A DNA stretch of 24,220 bases from Catenibacterium mitsuoka_A (GTDB taxonomy: Bacteria > Bacillota_I > Bacilli_A > Erysipelotrichales > Coprobacillaceae), in assembly GCF_964259225.1 (NCBI RefSeq), contig NZ_CAXVKN010000034.1; one strand, 5' to 3'. The notes under the pieces are model-generated. The model did no database searches and was not told where the DNA came from. It saw only the letters and a program-made list of their open reading frames with translations. The position numbers and the translations under genes were made by a program. The stretch's first letter is position 1. Each line of letters opens with the position of its first letter. This document shows, piece by piece, positions 1 through 7,027 of this stretch.

Positions 1-6
1 ACACGG

Positions 7-44
7 CAAGTTGATATTGTCCCAATTGGGACAATATCAACTTG
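7..44. repeat. 38-bp perfect palindrome
   Basis: Every base from 7 to 44 pairs with its mirror partner around the centre CCCAATTGGG, and pairing stops at positions 6/45. No T-run follows on the plus strand, so it is not a standard intrinsic terminator for an upstream plus-strand gene. It could be an operator, a cruciform or transcript hairpin, or the end of an element lying upstream of the window. Function is unknown. Confidence 0.7.
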
Positions 45-84
45 GATACATTGAGACATTATCACATTGGAATCAGAGAAGATT

Positions 85-113
85 AAAGGTAGTGTTTTAC
101 TACCTTTTCTTTA
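85..113 (+). terminator. Intrinsic terminator of an upstream gene
   Basis: The arms 85-93 (AAAGGTAGT) and 99-107 (ACTACCTTT) form a 9-bp stem with a 5-nt loop, followed by a T-rich tail (TTTTCTTT). The gene it serves lies outside the window. Confidence 0.65.
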
Positions 114-124
114 TGTCGAAAGAA

Positions 125-133
125 TGGTATTAT
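125..133 (+). promoter_or_regulatory. Candidate extended -10 promoter for the FAD dehydrogenase gene
   Basis: TGG followed by TATTAT (128-133) makes an extended -10 element 26 bp upstream of the start codon. No convincing -35 is visible. It lies just after the upstream terminator, where a new promoter is expected. Confidence 0.35.
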
Positions 134-158
134 TGAATGGTAAAGAAGAGAGGTATAT

Positions 159-1580
159 ATGAGAGAAAATTATGATGTAATTGTAGTAGGTGCTGGTCCA
201 GCAGGAATTATGGCAAGTTATGAATTCGTATTAAAGAATCCTAACTTATCAGTATTATTAATTGATAAAGGAAGAGCAGTGACTGCAAGACATTGTCCTA
301 TCAAAGATAAGAAAATCAAACAGTGTCCAGTAATCAAGGATAATGAACCAGGTTGTTTACCAGCATGTTCTATTACATGTGGATTTGGTGGTGCCGGTGC
401 TTATTCTGATGGTAAGTTTAATATTACAAGTGAATTTGGTGGATGGCTTACTGATTATCTTCCAGCTAATGAAGTAGAAGATGTCATTCGTTATGTAGAT
501 AGCTTATATTTAAAGCATGGGGCAACTAAAGATATTACTGACCCAACTACAGATAAAGTAAAAGAAATCGAACACAGAGGCTATGCAGTAGGTTTAAAGT
601 TATTACGTGCTAAGGTCAGACATTTAGGTACAGAAGAAAACTTACGTATCATGACTGAAATGCAGGAAACATTAAAGGAACGTATTGATATCCAGTTTAA
701 TACAGAGGTAGAAGATATTATTGTAGAAGATAATACAATCAAGGGTATCAAGCTTGCAAAGGGTGATATCATTACAGCCTCTAAAGTATTACTTGCACCA
801 GGTAGAGATGGTGCGACATGGTTGGACTCTATCTTTAAGAAACATGGTTTAGATCTTTATAACAACCAGGTAGATATTGGTGTACGTGTAGAAACATCTA
901 ATATCGTTATGGATGAAATCAACAAGAACTTATATGAAGGTAAGTTCATCTATAACACATCTGTAGGTACAAGAGTAAGAACATTCTGTTCAAACCCTAG
1001 TGGACATGTTGTAATAGAAAACCATGAAGGGACAATGATGGCCAATGGACATGCTTATCATGATCCTAAATTAGGTTCTAACAATACTAACTTTGCATTA
1101 TTAGTATCTCATGTATTCTCTGAACCATTTAACCAGCCTAATGAATTTGCCCATCAGGTTGCTCAACTAGCAAATAAACTGTCAAATGGTTCTATCATCG
1201 TACAGAGATATGGTGATATCCAAAAGGGTAGAAGAACAACTGAAAAGCGTTTAAAAGAAGGTTATACAGTGCCTACATTACCAGAAGCTGTTCCAGGTGA
1301 TTTAGGTCTTGTATTACCATATAATACAATGAAATCAATCGTAGAAATGATTGAAGCATTAGATCACGTAACACCAGGTATTGCGAATGAACATACATTA
1401 CTTTATGGTGTAGAAGCTAAATTCTATAGTGCAAGACCAAAGGTAAGAGAAGGATTTGAAACTCTTGTAGATGGTTTATATGTTGCTGGTGATGGTGCAG
1501 GTTTAACACGAGGACTTGCTCAGGCAGGTGCTAATGGAATCTTAGTTGCAAGAGATATTATTAAAAGATTAGGAGAATAA
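159..1580 (+). CDS. NAD(P)/FAD-dependent oxidoreductase (COG2509-type FAD dehydrogenase)
   Basis: This 473-residue protein is a probable cytoplasmic FAD-dependent dehydrogenase of the uncharacterised COG2509 type; its substrate is unknown. The N-terminus carries the dinucleotide-binding motif GAGPAG (residues 11-16) after a beta strand. The C-terminus has the typical second FAD-contact segment, GLYVAGDGAG, near residues 443-452. Between residues 46 and 74 there are five cysteines next to a GFGGAGAYSDGK stretch, a pattern seen in this family that could be redox-active or metal-binding. The start has a GAGAGG ribosome binding site five bases upstream. The stop codon overlaps the first possible start of the DUF951 gene, so the two are probably co-translated. 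Family assignment is solid; biochemical role is not known. Confidence 0.88.
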   Translation: MRENYDVIVVGAGPAGIMASYEFVLKNPNLSVLLIDKGRAVTARHCPIKDKKIKQCPVIKDNEPGCLPACSITCGFGGAGAYSDGKFNITSEFGGWLTDYLPANEVEDVIRYVDSLYLKHGATKDITDPTTDKVKEIEHRGYAVGLKLLRAKVRHLGTEENLRIMTEMQETLKERIDIQFNTEVEDIIVEDNTIKGIKLAKGDIITASKVLLAPGRDGATWLDSIFKKHGLDLYNNQVDIGVRVETSNIVMDEINKNLYEGKFIYNTSVGTRVRTFCSNPSGHVVIENHEGTMMANGHAYHDPKLGSNNTNFALLVSHVFSEPFNQPNEFAHQVAQLANKLSNGSIIVQRYGDIQKGRRTTEKRLKEGYTVPTLPEAVPGDLGLVLPYNTMKSIVEMIEALDHVTPGIANEHTLLYGVEAKFYSARPKVREGFETLVDGLYVAGDGAGLTRGLAQAGANGILVARDIIKRLGE

Positions 1581-1777
1581 TGATGGAATACGGATTACAT
1601 GATATTATTGAAATGAAAAAGCCTCATCCATGTAAGAAATCCACACAATGGGAAATCGTAAGAATGGGTGCGGACATTAAAGTGAAATGCATGGGTTGCG
1701 GCGCAATTATCATGTTTTCACGAAGAGATTTTGAAAAGAGATTAAAAAAAGTAATTGAACATAAAGAAAGTGAATAA
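1580..1777 (+). CDS. DUF951 family protein
   Basis: This is a small 65-residue cytoplasmic protein of the DUF951 family, recognisable from the conserved HDIIEMKKPHPC, MGADIKVKCMGCG and FEKRLKK segments. The cysteines in CMGC plus the earlier HPC suggest a small metal or nucleic-acid binding fold, but no function is established. The first ATG overlaps the upstream stop (TAATG). A second ATG at 1583 lies seven bases after an AGGAG at 1571-1575 and may be the real start, shortening the protein by one residue. The tight coupling to the FAD dehydrogenase suggests shared expression. A promoter for the following RNA starts immediately after its stop codon. Confidence 0.85.
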   Translation: MMEYGLHDIIEMKKPHPCKKSTQWEIVRMGADIKVKCMGCGAIIMFSRRDFEKRLKKVIEHKESE

Positions 1778-1778
1778 T

Positions 1779-1812
1779 TTGACTCCATCAAAAAATAATG
1801 GTTTAATATAAT
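1779..1812 (+). promoter_or_regulatory. Candidate promoter for the structured RNA
   Basis: TTGACT (1779-1784) is followed after 17 bp by TTTAAT (1802-1807); an overlapping TATAAT lies at 1807-1812. Either -10 would start transcription near 1814-1820, right at the left arm of the RNA's closing stem. This favours an independently transcribed RNA over a mere 3' UTR. Confidence 0.45.
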
Positions 1813-1818
1813 CATACA

Positions 1819-1942
1819 GGATAACTGATGTAGAAAAATCGGTCTCGTCTAACACGCCGTATATCTAATTAGATATATGCCGGATGAGGGATGCCCATTC
1901 TTAGAAATGGTTCGACCGCCCCTCCAGTTATCCTTTTTTTTA
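1819..1942 (+). ncRNA. Unassigned structured RNA, about 115-125 nt, with terminator as closing stem
   Basis: The ends GGATAACTG (1819-1827) and CAGTTATCC (1925-1933) form a 9-bp closing stem followed by nine T residues, so the closing helix is also the terminator. Inside are a 7-bp hairpin at 1860-1877 (TATATCT / AGATATA, loop AATT), a hairpin at 1895-1910 (CCATT / AATGG), and alternative helices: 1840-1844 with 1914-1918, 1845-1849 with 1883-1887, and 1886-1890 with 1920-1924. The last competes with the one before it, so two folds are possible. I compared it by eye with SRP RNA, 6S RNA, T-box and common riboswitches and saw no diagnostic core. It is GC-richer than its surroundings. It could be a trans-acting small RNA or a leader of the downstream regulator. 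Confidence 0.6.
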
Positions 1943-1976
1943 TGCTCTATTTAGTAAGATGGAGTCTTTTTTAGTA

Positions 1977-1982
1977 TATAAT
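1977..1982 (+). promoter_or_regulatory. Candidate -10 element for the RpiR-like gene
   Basis: TATAAT lies 20 bp upstream of the start codon and downstream of the RNA's T-run. No good -35 is seen. If used, the regulator is transcribed independently of the upstream RNA. Confidence 0.3.
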
Positions 1983-2001
1983 ATATGAAAGGGGTGATTT
2001 T

Positions 2002-2753
2002 ATGGACATACTACTATCACGTATTATTCGTTATCTCAATGGTGTGATTACTGACGATAGACAATATCGTACTGCTTTATTCATGGTAGAACACTATCAA
2101 GAATTAAGATGTAAGACATTAGAAGAAATTGTGAAGGAATCTGAGTATACAGAGGAAGATATAATGACTTTTATTGGATACTTAGGATATCATGATTATG
2201 AAGACTTCAGAGAAAGACTCATGATGGATCAAGATCTTCGTTCAAGTCAGATGCAGTTAAGACTACTCCATACTGATATTGATGGAATGATCAGTTCTCT
2301 TCATATCTCAGGTTCAAAAGAAGACTTCTTGAATCTTGTTGATCACTTAGCTGAAATCATTTATGAAAATGGAAGAATCATCCTAGCAGGAGGTTGTTCA
2401 CCACTTAGTGTGACTGTAGACTTTCAGACAGATATGATCAGCATGGGTAAGCAGGCAATTGAATATCATCAATTTGATAAGAACTTCAAGTTCAAAGATA
2501 CTGATGTTGTCTTCTTCTTAACTGCTACAGGGCGAGCTTTGAGTCATGTATCTAAATCTTTAAAAGAAAAGGTCTATGTGAATCACATATCGTCCTTATG
2601 ACACAGAATATCAAATATAAGAATTATGATTCTATCTGTGCAGATGATGTCGTACATGTATTAGGCACATTTGATGGTATTGAATTCAATTATCAGATCA
2701 TGCGTTTATTTGATTTGATTCGTATTCGTTACTATACAAAATATTTCATTTAA
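2002..2753 (+). pseudogene. RpiR/MurR-family regulator with a -1 frameshift in the SIS domain
   Basis: The gene begins after a GGGGTGA ribosome binding site and reads for 199 codons to a stop at 2599-2601. It shows an RpiR-like N-terminal helix-turn-helix (about residues 1-75) and the first half of a SIS sugar-phosphate domain (AGGCSPLSV, VVFFLTATGRAL). The missing half is encoded immediately downstream in another frame and ends at 2753: HIVLMTQN, then VVHVLGTFDG and YQIMRLFDLIRIRYY. Adding one A to the run at 2567-2570 restores a continuous protein of about 250 residues reading KEKGLCESHIVLMTQN across the junction. So one base has been lost, or the base is a sequencing error. The truncated product would keep DNA binding but lack a complete sensor domain. 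Programmed frameshifting is less likely because no strong slippery heptamer is seen. Confidence 0.75.
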
Positions 2754-2756
2754 CAC

Positions 2757-2784
2757 AAAAACGAGAGGTATTATGCCTCTCGTT
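2757..2784 (-). terminator. Intrinsic terminator of the polysaccharide deacetylase gene
   Basis: The arms 2760-2768 (AACGAGAGG) and 2776-2784 (CCTCTCGTT) form a perfect 9-bp stem. On the minus strand the stem is followed by TTTTTGTG. The deacetylase stop codon overlaps the edge of the stem. It may also slow plus-strand transcription from the regulator gene, although no T-run follows in that direction. Confidence 0.65.
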
Positions 2785-3478
2785 AATTGTTGATACGTTG
2801 ATGACTGACAAAGTCAGTATGTTCTAATGTTTTAAAAGTATAGCCATTTGCCTGATAGTATTCAATAATTGCAGGTAATGCCTGTACTGTAGTTGTTTTA
2901 GTGGCTGTATCATGCATTAAAATACAGACACGTGGTAGTCTTGACTTAGAACTTTCAATAATACGTGCAGGATTTACTGAACGTCCTGTCGCATCATTAG
3001 AAGATACATTCCAGTCATAGTACTTATAGCCTTTCTTTTCTACAACCTGTGCAACCTTAGCCATAATTCCCTGTGAATAATGTCTTGATATCGTATTTGA
3101 ACTTCCTCCAGGGAAACGGATCAATTTGCTGGTACGTCCTGTTTGTTCTTTGATGATTTTCTCAATATTACCTAAATCCTCAAAATAAGTTTCTTCACTT
3201 TGATAAATACTATACTTATGTGTATAACTATGTGCACCAATGGCATGTCCTTTTAAATAAGCTGTACGAATATAGCTTTGATAACGCGCATTTTCACCAG
3301 TCACAAAGAATGTCGCTTTCACATTATATTTATCGAGAATATCTAATACTTGAGGTGTGTTATGAGAAGGTCCATCATCAAAAGTCAGATAAACCTCTTT
3401 TACTTCATCAGCATGTACAGGACTATAAACAAGACTGATTAAAAGCATGAAAGCTATCGCAATATTTATCTTTTTCAT
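2783..3478 (-). CDS. Secreted polysaccharide deacetylase (NodB/CE4 family)
   Basis: This 231-residue carbohydrate esterase family 4 protein probably removes acetyl groups from peptidoglycan or another cell-wall glycan. A signal peptide spans residues 1-23 (MKK, hydrophobic core, then VHA). The NodB motifs are present: TFDDGP (32-37), HSYTH (83-87, the metal-binding histidines), RFPGG (121-125), and a late ILMHD. I place the start at 3478 because GGAGATG precedes it at proper spacing. The in-frame ATG at 3514 lies upstream of a TATAAT at 3504-3509 on the same strand, so it would probably not be transcribed. The PAP2 phosphatase gene lies just upstream on the same strand with no terminator between, so read-through is possible. 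Confidence 0.88.
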   Translation of the reverse strand: MKKINIAIAFMLLISLVYSPVHADEVKEVYLTFDDGPSHNTPQVLDILDKYNVKATFFVTGENARYQSYIRTAYLKGHAIGAHSYTHKYSIYQSEETYFEDLGNIEKIIKEQTGRTSKLIRFPGGSSNTISRHYSQGIMAKVAQVVEKKGYKYYDWNVSSNDATGRSVNPARIIESSKSRLPRVCILMHDTATKTTTVQALPAIIEYYQANGYTFKTLEHTDFVSHQRINN

Positions 3479-3503
3479 GAGCACATCTCCTTTACCGGAT
3501 ACC

Positions 3504-3509
3504 ATTATA
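3504..3509 (-). promoter_or_regulatory. Candidate -10 element for the deacetylase gene
   Basis: TATAAT on the minus strand sits 25 bp before the start at 3478. The -35 region is weak. Its position argues against the longer in-frame start at 3514. Confidence 0.4.
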
Positions 3510-3538
3510 CACATTTCTCTGTGTAATAGTTATGTAAT

Positions 3539-4012
3539 CTATAAAAGTTCAATGATAAGACTGAGCACCATGCCAGCAGTCACATCACTGATATGATGAA
3601 GACCACTTAAAACCCTTGTAATGGCAGTTAAAAATGCGAATATAAGCATCACTATACCAATATATAAATCAAAATGAATCGCAGTAAATGCGATAATAAA
3701 TGCACTTGCAGCATGTCTAGAAGGGAAAGAACATCCTTCACGATGTTCAAAGAGTGGAGTCACTTCTAAGTAGTCATAGGGACGTGATTGATTAATCAGT
3801 TTTCTGATTACTGTCACAATAAGAAATGCGGCACAAGGCTTAATAATCGCATAAATAAGATAATCATCATGGGTCATATAGAAGCCAATTAATAACATCA
3901 CATAAGAAGCCATCATGATATATTTTAATGCGATTGTAAGAAATCCTACCACTTTTTTATAAGTAGGATGAGACCATAAAAATTGATTGAGTCTTTCATA
4001 TATATTATTCAT
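3539..4012 (-). CDS. PAP2-family membrane phosphatase
   Basis: This 157-residue integral membrane protein has the type 2 phosphatidic acid phosphatase signature: K71-R77-P78 (KxxxxxRP), PSRH (97-100) and R133, H139, D143 (RxxxxxHxxxD). Such enzymes dephosphorylate lipid phosphates such as undecaprenyl pyrophosphate or phosphatidylglycerol phosphate; the substrate here is not certain. Several hydrophobic segments fill residues 21-70 and 100-157. The start at 4012 has AAGGTGA four bases upstream. A longer reading from 4045 has no ribosome binding site and contains a TATAAT (4028-4033, minus strand), so I reject it. It lies upstream of the deacetylase on the same strand, consistent with an envelope role. 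It is divergent from ychF. Confidence 0.82.
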   Translation of the reverse strand: MNNIYERLNQFLWSHPTYKKVVGFLTIALKYIMMASYVMLLIGFYMTHDDYLIYAIIKPCAAFLIVTVIRKLINQSRPYDYLEVTPLFEHREGCSFPSRHAASAFIIAFTAIHFDLYIGIVMLIFAFLTAITRVLSGLHHISDVTAGMVLSLIIELL

Positions 4013-4062
4013 TTTATCACCTTCTCCATTATACCATTCATTCATTGCAATTTAACGTTAAG

Positions 4063-4068
4063 TATAAT
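4063..4068 (+). promoter_or_regulatory. Candidate -10 element for ychF
   Basis: TATAAT lies 35 bp upstream of the ychF start, with a weak TTCATT at 4041-4046 (16-bp spacer) as possible -35. It is back-to-back with the PAP2 gene's upstream region. Confidence 0.4.
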
Positions 4069-4103
4069 AAAATAATGTAGATTAAAAGGAGTGAATATAA
4101 ATT

Positions 4104-5204
4104 ATGTCATTAACTGCAGGAATCGTTGGTTTACCAAACGTTGGTAAATCTACATTATTTAATGCGATCACAAACGCACAGGTAGAAGCAGCCAACTACC
4201 CATTCGCAACAATTGACCCTAACGTAGGTGTTGTTGAAGTACCAGATCATAGATTAGATGATCTTGCTGCAATCTTTAATCCAAAGAAGACTATCTATAC
4301 TACATTTGAATTTACAGATATTGCCGGCCTTGTAAAAGGTGCATCTAGAGGTGAAGGTTTAGGAAATAAATTCTTAGCTAACATCAGAGAAACAGATGCA
4401 ATCTGTGAAGTAGTAAGATGTTTTAGAGATAAGGATATTACTCACGTTGATGGTTCAGTAGATCCAGTACGTGATGTTGAAACAATCAATCTTGAACTTG
4501 TAATGGCTGACTTAGAAACAGTAGACAAGAGAATTGGTAAGATTGAAAAGAAAGCTCAGACTGGTGATAAAGAAGCCAAAGCTGAAATGGACGTATTAGA
4601 ACCATTAAAAGAAGTATTAGAAGCTGGTAAAATGGCTCGTACGCTTACTTTTAATAAGGAAGAAATGGTTTATGTAAAACAGTTTAACTTATTAACTACT
4701 AAGCCTATGATCTATGTAGCAAATATGGGTGAAGAAGATATAGAAGATCCAAATTCAAACCCATACTATATCACTTTAAAAGAATATGCTGCAAAAGAAG
4801 GATGCGATGTCGTTCCTATTTGCGCTAAGATTGAAAGTGAATTAGCTGCATTAGATGCAGAAGATAAAGCTATCTTCATGGATGATTTAGGAATCAAGGA
4901 AAGTGGTTTAGATAAGCTTATTAAAGAAACATATGCTTTATTAGACTTAAAGACTTTCTTTACAGTAGGACCTGATGAATGTCGTGCATGGACATTTACT
5001 AATGGTATGACAGCACCAGAAATGGCCGGTATTATTCATACAGACTTCCAGAAAGGTTTCATTAAAGCTGAAACTTATACTTATGATGATATGATGCAGT
5101 ATAAGAGTGAAGTGGCTTTAAAAGAAGCTGGTAAGATCAGACAGGAAGGAAAAACTTATAAAGGACTTGATGGTGATATCATGTTCTTCAAGTTTAACGT
5201 ATAA
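4104..5204 (+). CDS. ychF: YchF/OLA1-family ribosome-associated ATPase
   Basis: This 366-residue P-loop protein has the normal family length. It has GLPNVGKS (residues 9-16), the switch segment FTDIAGLVKGASRGEGLGN, and the NMGEED segment in place of the usual NKxD. That change is the basis for ATP rather than GTP preference in this family. The C-terminal TGS domain ends with the conserved YKGLDGDIMFFKFNV-like tail. The protein is cytoplasmic, ribosome-associated and linked to stress and redox responses in other bacteria. AAGGAGTGA lies nine bases upstream of the ATG. The last base of its stop codon is the first base of the sortase start codon. Confidence 0.96.
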   Translation: MSLTAGIVGLPNVGKSTLFNAITNAQVEAANYPFATIDPNVGVVEVPDHRLDDLAAIFNPKKTIYTTFEFTDIAGLVKGASRGEGLGNKFLANIRETDAICEVVRCFRDKDITHVDGSVDPVRDVETINLELVMADLETVDKRIGKIEKKAQTGDKEAKAEMDVLEPLKEVLEAGKMARTLTFNKEEMVYVKQFNLLTTKPMIYVANMGEEDIEDPNSNPYYITLKEYAAKEGCDVVPICAKIESELAALDAEDKAIFMDDLGIKESGLDKLIKETYALLDLKTFFTVGPDECRAWTFTNGMTAPEMAGIIHTDFQKGFIKAETYTYDDMMQYKSEVALKEAGKIRQEGKTYKGLDGDIMFFKFNV

Positions 5205-5923
5205 TGAAAATCATTAGACGTATTCTTCTTGTAGTATGTTTAGCTGTCTTTCTATATAGTGCAGGTAATCTTGCAAACATTGGATATAAATATCATAAGG
5301 TCAACTCTGACAACAAGAAGCTACAAGAAGAAGTCGTCACTGAAGTGAAGCAGGATTCACCACTGGATAGAAAAGTTGATTTTAACCAACTAAAGAGTAT
5401 TAATGAAGATATCGTAGGATGGATCTATATTCCTAATACAAACATTGATTATGCTTTATTAAAAGGAAAAACAAATGATACATATATTCATACAAACTAT
5501 GAGAAGAAGCATTCATTTGCAGGCAGTATTTTCTTAGATGAAGATAATAATTCTTCTTTGACTGATAGTAATACAATTATTTATGGTCATAATATGAAGA
5601 ATGGTTCAATGTTCGCGAATATTAAGAAGTTTACAGATCAGGATTACTTTAATAATCATCCAAAAGTATATATTTATTTACCAGATGGCAGCATTAACGT
5701 ATATTCTATCTATAGTACTAAGATCATTGATGCAACAAGTGATTATTACTTGAAGGATATTGATTATGCAAGTTATGTGGCTAATGCGAAATCATCCGCT
5801 AAACAATCAAGAGATGTAGATACACAAAATACAGCACCATTACTGCTTTTATCTACTTGTTATGCGCATGATACGCCAACACGTAGTGTTTTATTTGCAA
5901 GACTAGAGAAAAACGTAAAGTAA
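5204..5923 (+). CDS. Class B-like sortase
   Basis: This 239-residue membrane-anchored transpeptidase has an N-terminal transmembrane anchor at about residues 7-27 and an extracellular catalytic domain. The catalytic residues are visible: H129 in YGHNM, C219 in LSTCYAHD and R227 in TRSV. The domain opening with INEDIVGWIYIPNTNIDY is characteristic of SrtB-like enzymes. Sortases attach surface proteins to peptidoglycan or build pili; no sorting-signal substrate gene is present in the window. The start overlaps the ychF stop (TAATG) and has no clear ribosome binding site, so translation is probably coupled to ychF. Its stop codon sits inside the loop of the following terminator. Confidence 0.88.
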   Translation: MKIIRRILLVVCLAVFLYSAGNLANIGYKYHKVNSDNKKLQEEVVTEVKQDSPLDRKVDFNQLKSINEDIVGWIYIPNTNIDYALLKGKTNDTYIHTNYEKKHSFAGSIFLDEDNNSSLTDSNTIIYGHNMKNGSMFANIKKFTDQDYFNNHPKVYIYLPDGSINVYSIYSTKIIDATSDYYLKDIDYASYVANAKSSAKQSRDVDTQNTAPLLLLSTCYAHDTPTRSVLFARLEKNVK

Positions 5924-5937
5924 TTTACGTTTTTTTT
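5911..5937 (+). terminator. Intrinsic terminator after the sortase gene
   Basis: AAACGTAAA (5911-5919) pairs with TTTACGTTT (5924-5932). The 4-nt loop contains the sortase stop codon, and the T-run continues to 5937. Confidence 0.75.
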
Positions 5938-5940
5938 ATA

Positions 5941-5946
5941 TATAAT
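5941..5946 (+). promoter_or_regulatory. Candidate -10 element for ispD
   Basis: TATAAT follows the sortase terminator directly, 16 bp before the ispD start. The -35 would overlap the terminator stem and is not clear. Confidence 0.35.
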
Positions 5947-5962
5947 GTAATAGAGGTGATTC

Positions 5963-6598
5963 ATGATGTATAGCGCAATTATATTATGTGCAGGAAGTGG
6001 TAAGAGAACAGGTCTTGGTTACAACAAGATGTTCTATCAATTACAGGGAGAGACTGTATATGAAAAGACAGTGAATGTCTTTTTACATGATAAGAGATGT
6101 GAAGAAATCATTATTGTATGTAAAAAAGAAGAACAGTCACATTTCAAGAAACTATTAAATAAGAAATGTATGAAGTTTGTAGAAGGTGGAAAAGAAAGAC
6201 AGGATTCTGTTTATGAAGGATTAAAACATGTCACAAGTGATTATGTAATGATTCATGATGGCGCAAGACCTTTTGTGAAAAAAGACCTTCTAGACCGTTT
6301 GGTAGTAGGTATGGAAGAACATAAGGCAGTTCTTGCAATGGTACCATGTAAAGATACAATCAAGCGTGTCAAGGACGGTAAGGTAGTAGAAACACTTATT
6401 AGATCTGAACTGATGCAGGCACAGACACCACAGGCTTTTGATACAGTACTTATTAGAAATGCTTATAAAGAAGCCATTGAAAATAATATCCAGGCGACTG
6501 ATGATGCATCTATGTTGGAATTACAGGGTAAAGATGTCTATGTTGTAGAAGGTGATTATGACAATATTAAAATCACTACGAAAGAAGATCTAAAATAG
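5963..6598 (+). CDS. ispD: 2-C-methyl-D-erythritol 4-phosphate cytidylyltransferase
   Basis: IspD transfers CMP to methylerythritol phosphate in the MEP route to isoprenoids. The protein shows the nucleotide-binding start AIILCAGSGKR, with the conserved lysine in NKMF, then HDGARPFV, DTIKRV, QTPQAF and TDDASMLE, in the family order. It is 211 residues, slightly shorter than most IspD proteins (about 225-235), with the shortfall at the C-terminal helix. The GAGGTGA ribosome binding site (5953-5959) is only three bases from the first ATG and six from the ATG at 5966, so the second may be the true start. A TarI/IspD-like activity on ribitol phosphate is a less likely alternative. No other MEP-pathway genes are in the window. 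Confidence 0.88.
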   Translation: MMYSAIILCAGSGKRTGLGYNKMFYQLQGETVYEKTVNVFLHDKRCEEIIIVCKKEEQSHFKKLLNKKCMKFVEGGKERQDSVYEGLKHVTSDYVMIHDGARPFVKKDLLDRLVVGMEEHKAVLAMVPCKDTIKRVKDGKVVETLIRSELMQAQTPQAFDTVLIRNAYKEAIENNIQATDDASMLELQGKDVYVVEGDYDNIKITTKEDLK

Positions 6599-6620
6599 TA
6601 AAAAAAACTTCGATTAATCA

Positions 6621-6649
6621 TTGCTTTTTTGATTTTCTTGTGATAGTAT
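6621..6649 (+). promoter_or_regulatory. Promoter of the rpsF-ssb-rpsR operon
   Basis: TTGCTT (6621-6626) and TAGTAT (6644-6649) are separated by 17 bp, with TGA directly before the -10 (extended -10). Transcription would start near 6656, giving a leader of about 65 nt before rpsF. Confidence 0.6.
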
Positions 6650-6670
6650 GAACAAGCATGTAAAATATTA

Positions 6671-6707
6671 CTGCCTGTCTAGAAGTATTCTAGACCGTCA
6701 AGACCAG
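6671..6707 (+). promoter_or_regulatory. Candidate S6:S18 autoregulatory leader
   Basis: In the rpsF leader an 8-bp hairpin (GTCTAGAA 6677-6684 / TTCTAGAC 6688-6695) is followed directly by CCG (6695-6697). It can be bracketed by CTG / CAG at 6671-6673 and 6705-6707. In many bacteria the S6:S18 complex binds a leader hairpin next to an exposed CCG and represses its own operon. The position and the CCG fit, but the outer helix is weak, so this is a match by eye only. Confidence 0.5.
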
Positions 6708-6720
6708 AGGAGGTAAAAAA

Positions 6721-7011
6721 ATGAACAAGTATGAAATTATGATGATTTTAAAACCTGATTTAGAAGATGATGCTAAGAATGCAGTATTAGATGGTTTTAA
6801 AGCAATCTTAACTGAAGGTGAAGGTGTTGTTGATAACGTTGACACTGAAAAGTTAGGCTTACGTGAATTAGCTTACGAAATCAAAGATTATACTAAGGGA
6901 TTATATGTAGTAATCGATACTCATACAACTCCAGAAGCAATCGCTGAATTCGAACGTTTATCACGTATCAACCCAAGCGTATTACGTCACTTAACTTTAA
7001 GAAGAGACTAA
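6721..7011 (+). CDS. rpsF: 30S ribosomal protein S6
   Basis: This is a 96-residue ribosomal protein of normal length, with the S6 features MNKYEIMMILKPDL at the N-terminus, the LGLRELAYEIKDYTKGLYVV core and the VLRHLTLRRD end. It binds the 30S platform with S18. AGAGGAGG lies upstream at good spacing. It is the first gene of rpsF-ssb-rpsR. Confidence 0.97.
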   Translation: MNKYEIMMILKPDLEDDAKNAVLDGFKAILTEGEGVVDNVDTEKLGLRELAYEIKDYTKGLYVVIDTHTTPEAIAEFERLSRINPSVLRHLTLRRD

Positions 7012-7027
7012 GAAGAGGTGAGGGCGA

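Noticed and set aside
1819..1933. SRP RNA, 6S RNA, T-box, hammerhead or tRNA-like identity for the structured RNA
   Set aside because: The SRP GGAA-loop core and T-box sequence are absent; CTGATG lacks the following GA and GAAA of a hammerhead core; the GGTTCGACC does not sit in a T-stem that pairs.
2561..2601. Programmed -1 ribosomal frameshift in the RpiR gene
   Set aside because: The A-runs are short, no strong slippery heptamer with a downstream pseudoknot was seen, and a simple base loss explains it.
3479..3514. Longer N-terminus of the polysaccharide deacetylase from an ATG at 3514
   Set aside because: It overlaps the TATAAT at 3504-3509, has no ribosome binding site, and would bury the signal peptide behind 12 residues; 3478 has a good site.
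4013..4045. Longer N-terminus of the PAP2 phosphatase from 4045
   Set aside because: No ribosome binding site, a TATAAT lies inside it, and AAGGTGA precedes the ATG at 4012.
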